A stretch of DNA of 64,000 bases from Flavobacterium marginilacus (GTDB lineage Bacteria > Bacteroidota > Bacteroidia > Flavobacteriales > Flavobacteriaceae): the NCBI RefSeq assembly GCF_026870155.1, contig NZ_CP113975.1, positions 2,852,001 through 2,916,000 on the forward strand, written 5' to 3'. Positions 61,749 through 64,000 of the stretch are shown in pieces (the stretch's first letter is position 1; each line of letters begins with the position of its first letter). The translations under genes were made by a program, and so were the position numbers. A model generated the notes under the pieces. It had not been told where the DNA came from. It saw only the letters and a program-made list of their open reading frames with translations, and did not search any database.

Positions 61749-64000
61749 ATGAACATAAACAAATTTACAATCAAATCGCAGGAAGCCATACAGCTCTCAC
61801 AACAGTTGGTTCAGAGTTTAGGGCAGCAGCAAATAGAAAACGAACATATTTTCAAAGCTATTTTTGAAGTCGATGAAAATGTTGCGCCTTTTATTTTGAA
61901 AAAACTCAACGTAAATGTACCGCTGTTTCTTCAGATTCTGGATGCTACAATTCAGAGTTTTCCAAAAGTTTCAGGAGGTGAAATACAGCTTTCCAGAACA
62001 GCTAATACCGCTTTGAACGAAGCCGAAATCATTGCCAAAAAAATGAATGACGAATACGTTTCAATCGAGCATTTAATCTTGGCAATATTTGATTCTAAAA
62101 GCAAAGTGTCCCAAATCCTGAAAGACCAGGGCGTTACCGGAAAAGGACTGAAAGCAGCTATTGAAGAATTGCGCAAAGGCGAAAGAGTAACCTCTGCTTC
62201 AGCTGAAGAGACTTACAATTCATTGAACAAATACGCCAAAAACCTCAACGAACTGGCGAGAACAGGAAAGCTAGATCCCGTAATCGGCCGTGATGAGGAA
62301 ATCCGACGCGTATTACAAATTTTAACTCGTCGTACAAAAAATAACCCGATGTTGGTTGGAGAACCCGGCGTAGGTAAAACCGCTATTGCCGAAGGACTCG
62401 CACACCGAATTGTAGATGGCGACGTACCCGATAATTTGAAAGAAAAAATCGTGTTCTCACTCGATATGGGAGCTCTGATTGCAGGTGCAAAATACAAAGG
62501 AGAATTCGAAGAAAGACTGAAATCGGTTGTTAAGGAGGTAATCGCTTCTGAAGGAGATATTGTACTTTTCATTGACGAAATCCACACGCTTGTAGGTGCA
62601 GGCGGCGGTGAGGGCGCAATGGATGCTGCTAATATTCTGAAACCAGCTTTGGCCCGTGGTGAACTGCGCGCCATTGGTGCGACGACTTTGGACGAATACC
62701 AGAAATATTTCGAAAAAGACAAAGCACTTGAACGCCGTTTCCAGAAAATTATCATCGAAGAACCCGATACCGAAAGTGCCATTTCGATTCTGAGAGGTAT
62801 CAAAGAAAAATACGAAACACATCACAAAGTACAGATTAAGGACGATGCGATCATTGCGGCAGTTACACTTTCGCAGCGTTACATTTCTAATCGTTTTCTT
62901 CCAGACAAAGCTATTGACTTAATGGATGAAGCGGCTTCGAAACTGCGCATGGAAATAAACTCCAAACCCGAAGAACTAGACGTTTTAGATCGAAAAATAA
63001 TGCAGCTGGAAATAGAAATCGAAGCGATCAAACGTGAAAAGGACGAAAGCAAACTAAAAATATTAGGCTTGGATCTGGCTAATCTCAAAGAAGAACGAAA
63101 TATTATTTACGCCAAATGGAAAGCCGAAAAAGAAGTTGCCGATAACATTCAGGATGTGAAAACCGAAATCGAAAATTTTAAACACGAAGCCGAACGCGCC
63201 GAACGTGACGGCGATTACGGTAAAGTGGCCGAAATCCGTTACGGAAAAATCAAGGAAGCTCAAGATCGATTGACTGAATATCAAAAACAATTGGCCGAAA
63301 ACCAATCGGGAACCTCATTGATAAAAGAAGAAGTAACCCGTGAAGACATAGCCGAAGTGGTAGCCAAATGGACCGGGATTCCAGTAATGAAAATGCTGCA
63401 GGGCGAACGCGAAAAACTGCTTTATCTGGAAGACGAACTGCACCACCGAGTTGTAGGTCAGGAAGAAGCTATCGAAGCTGTGAGCGATGCCGTGAGACGC
63501 AGCCGTGCCGGTCTTCAGGACACTAAAAAACCAGTGGGTACTTTTCTTTTCCTTGGAACAACTGGTGTTGGTAAAACCGAGCTTGCCAAAGCCTTGGCCG
63601 AATATCTTTTTGACGATGAAAACGCCATGACCCGAATCGATATGAGCGAGTATCAGGAACGCCACAGCGTGAGCCGATTGGTAGGAGCGCCTCCGGGTTA
63701 CGTGGGCTATGACGAAGGCGGTCAATTGACCGAAGCTGTGCGTAGAAAACCATATTCAGTAATATTACTGGATGAGATTGAAAAAGCGCATCCTGACACT
63801 TTCAACATCCTGCTGCAAGTGCTTGATGAAGGACGCTTGACCGACAACAAAGGACGTCTGGCTGATTTCAAAAACACGATTATCATCATGACTTCTAATA
63901 TGGGAAGCCAGATTATACAGGAAAAATTTGAAAACCTGAAAGGAAGCGTCGAAGCCGCCACCGAAGCTGCCAAAGTCGAAGTACTGGGATTATTAAAACA
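61749..64000 (+). CDS. clpB: ATP-dependent chaperone ClpB (5' part, cut by the window end)
   Basis: The ATG at 61749 opens a frame with no stop to the end of the window (750 complete codons). Visible are the N-terminal double Clp repeat ([16 protein letters not shown]), the first AAA domain with Walker [15 protein letters not shown] and Walker [11 protein letters not shown], the coiled middle domain (about residues 400-520), and the second AAA domain with Walker [15 protein letters not shown] and Walker [14 protein letters not shown]. ClpB is a hexameric disaggregase working with DnaK. The truncation is only the window edge, not a defect. Confidence 0.96.
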   Translation, partial: MNINKFTIKSQEAIQLSQQLVQSLGQQQIENEHIFKAIFEVDENVAPFILKKLNVNVPLFLQILDATIQSFPKVSGGEIQLSRTANTALNEAEIIAKKMNDEYVSIEHLILAIFDSKSKVSQILKDQGVTGKGLKAAIEELRKGERVTSASAEETYNSLNKYAKNLNELARTGKLDPVIGRDEEIRRVLQILTRRTKNNPMLVGEPGVGKTAIAEGLAHRIVDGDVPDNLKEKIVFSLDMGALIAGAKYKGEFEERLKSVVKEVIASEGDIVLFIDEIHTLVGAGGGEGAMDAANILKPALARGELRAIGATTLDEYQKYFEKDKALERRFQKIIIEEPDTESAISILRGIKEKYETHHKVQIKDDAIIAAVTLSQRYISNRFLPDKAIDLMDEAASKLRMEINSKPEELDVLDRKIMQLEIEIEAIKREKDESKLKILGLDLANLKEERNIIYAKWKAEKEVADNIQDVKTEIENFKHEAERAERDGDYGKVAEIRYGKIKEAQDRLTEYQKQLAENQSGTSLIKEEVTREDIAEVVAKWTGIPVMKMLQGEREKLLYLEDELHHRVVGQEEAIEAVSDAVRRSRAGLQDTKKPVGTFLFLGTTGVGKTELAKALAEYLFDDENAMTRIDMSEYQERHSVSRLVGAPPGYVGYDEGGQLTEAVRRKPYSVILLDEIEKAHPDTFNILLQVLDEGRLTDNKGRLADFKNTIIIMTSNMGSQIIQEKFENLKGSVEAATEAAKVEVLGLLK

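Noticed and set aside
61952..63973. Several minus-strand frames opposite clpB
   Set aside because: The plus strand encodes an uninterrupted, highly conserved ClpB, so the antisense frames are by-products of its codon usage.
1..64000. tRNA, rRNA, riboswitch and CRISPR features
   Set aside because: I looked for cloverleaf, rRNA and regular repeat-spacer patterns and found none that I could support.

Overview
The window looks like a chromosomal segment of a Flavobacterium-like member of the Bacteroidetes. The evidence is AT-rich DNA, several matches to the Bacteroidetes -7 promoter box TAnnTTTG close to gene starts, N-acyl-ornithine-type arginine biosynthesis genes, and many protein families typical of Flavobacteria (outer-membrane beta-barrel family TonB receptor, YtxJ, short MenE, single-chain serine ammonia-lyase, KdpD-like kinase without the N-terminal domain). 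No rRNA, tRNA, CRISPR array or prophage was seen.

Layout. 1-4.8 kb: AI-2E family transporter, THUMP-like methyltransferase, a secreted protein of unknown function, then a leftward pair of porin and lipoprotein beta-carbonic anhydrase. 4.8-6.5 kb: a frameshifted gene remnant and a complete IS30-family element with inverted repeats and a 50-bp perfect palindrome. 7-22 kb: a long rightward arginine/proline cluster (possible leader peptide, GNAT, argG, argC, argD, proA, proB, N-acylornithine carbamoyltransferase, argB, argE-like, argH), interrupted by accessory genes: a YhcG-type PDDEXK nuclease, a second GNAT, and a SatD-like/DUF3307 pair. 22-23.8 kb: an IS1182-family element. 23.8-30 kb: cysteine synthase-like enzyme, prolyl oligopeptidase-family peptidase, YbaB/EbfC, threonine aldolase, and prfB with its programmed frameshift. 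30-41 kb: glucan phosphorylase-like protein, acyl-CoA carboxylase beta subunit, S41 peptidase, DoxX, MenE, CPBP protease, ArsC-like protein, TonB-linked outer membrane protein. 41-51 kb: serine ammonia-lyase, Kup potassium transporter next to a KdpDE-like two-component system, panB, RluA, aldehyde dehydrogenase. 51-64 kb: membrane protein, large hybrid histidine kinase, zinc metallopeptidase, an oxidoreductase pseudogene, a DUF2157 pair, a lipoprotein, YtxJ, and the 5' part of clpB, which runs off the window.

Most notable observations: (1) the GT35-like glucan phosphorylase has threonine where the PLP-binding lysine should be; (2) the SatD-like protein has a class III nucleotide-cyclase-like motif series plus a possible C-terminal HTH, overlaps a DUF3307 membrane protein by 4 bp, and sits behind an operator-like array with exact 28-bp periodicity; (3) the carbamoyltransferase has serine at the residue that selects acetyl- versus succinyl-ornithine, pointing to the succinyl route; (4) a dispersed intergenic repeat keeps its flanks but has a different hairpin in each copy; (5) both insertion sequences carry hairpins at their edges, and the IS1182 transposase appears to have ACG in place of its ATG start. 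All calls come from reading the sequence; no searches were run.
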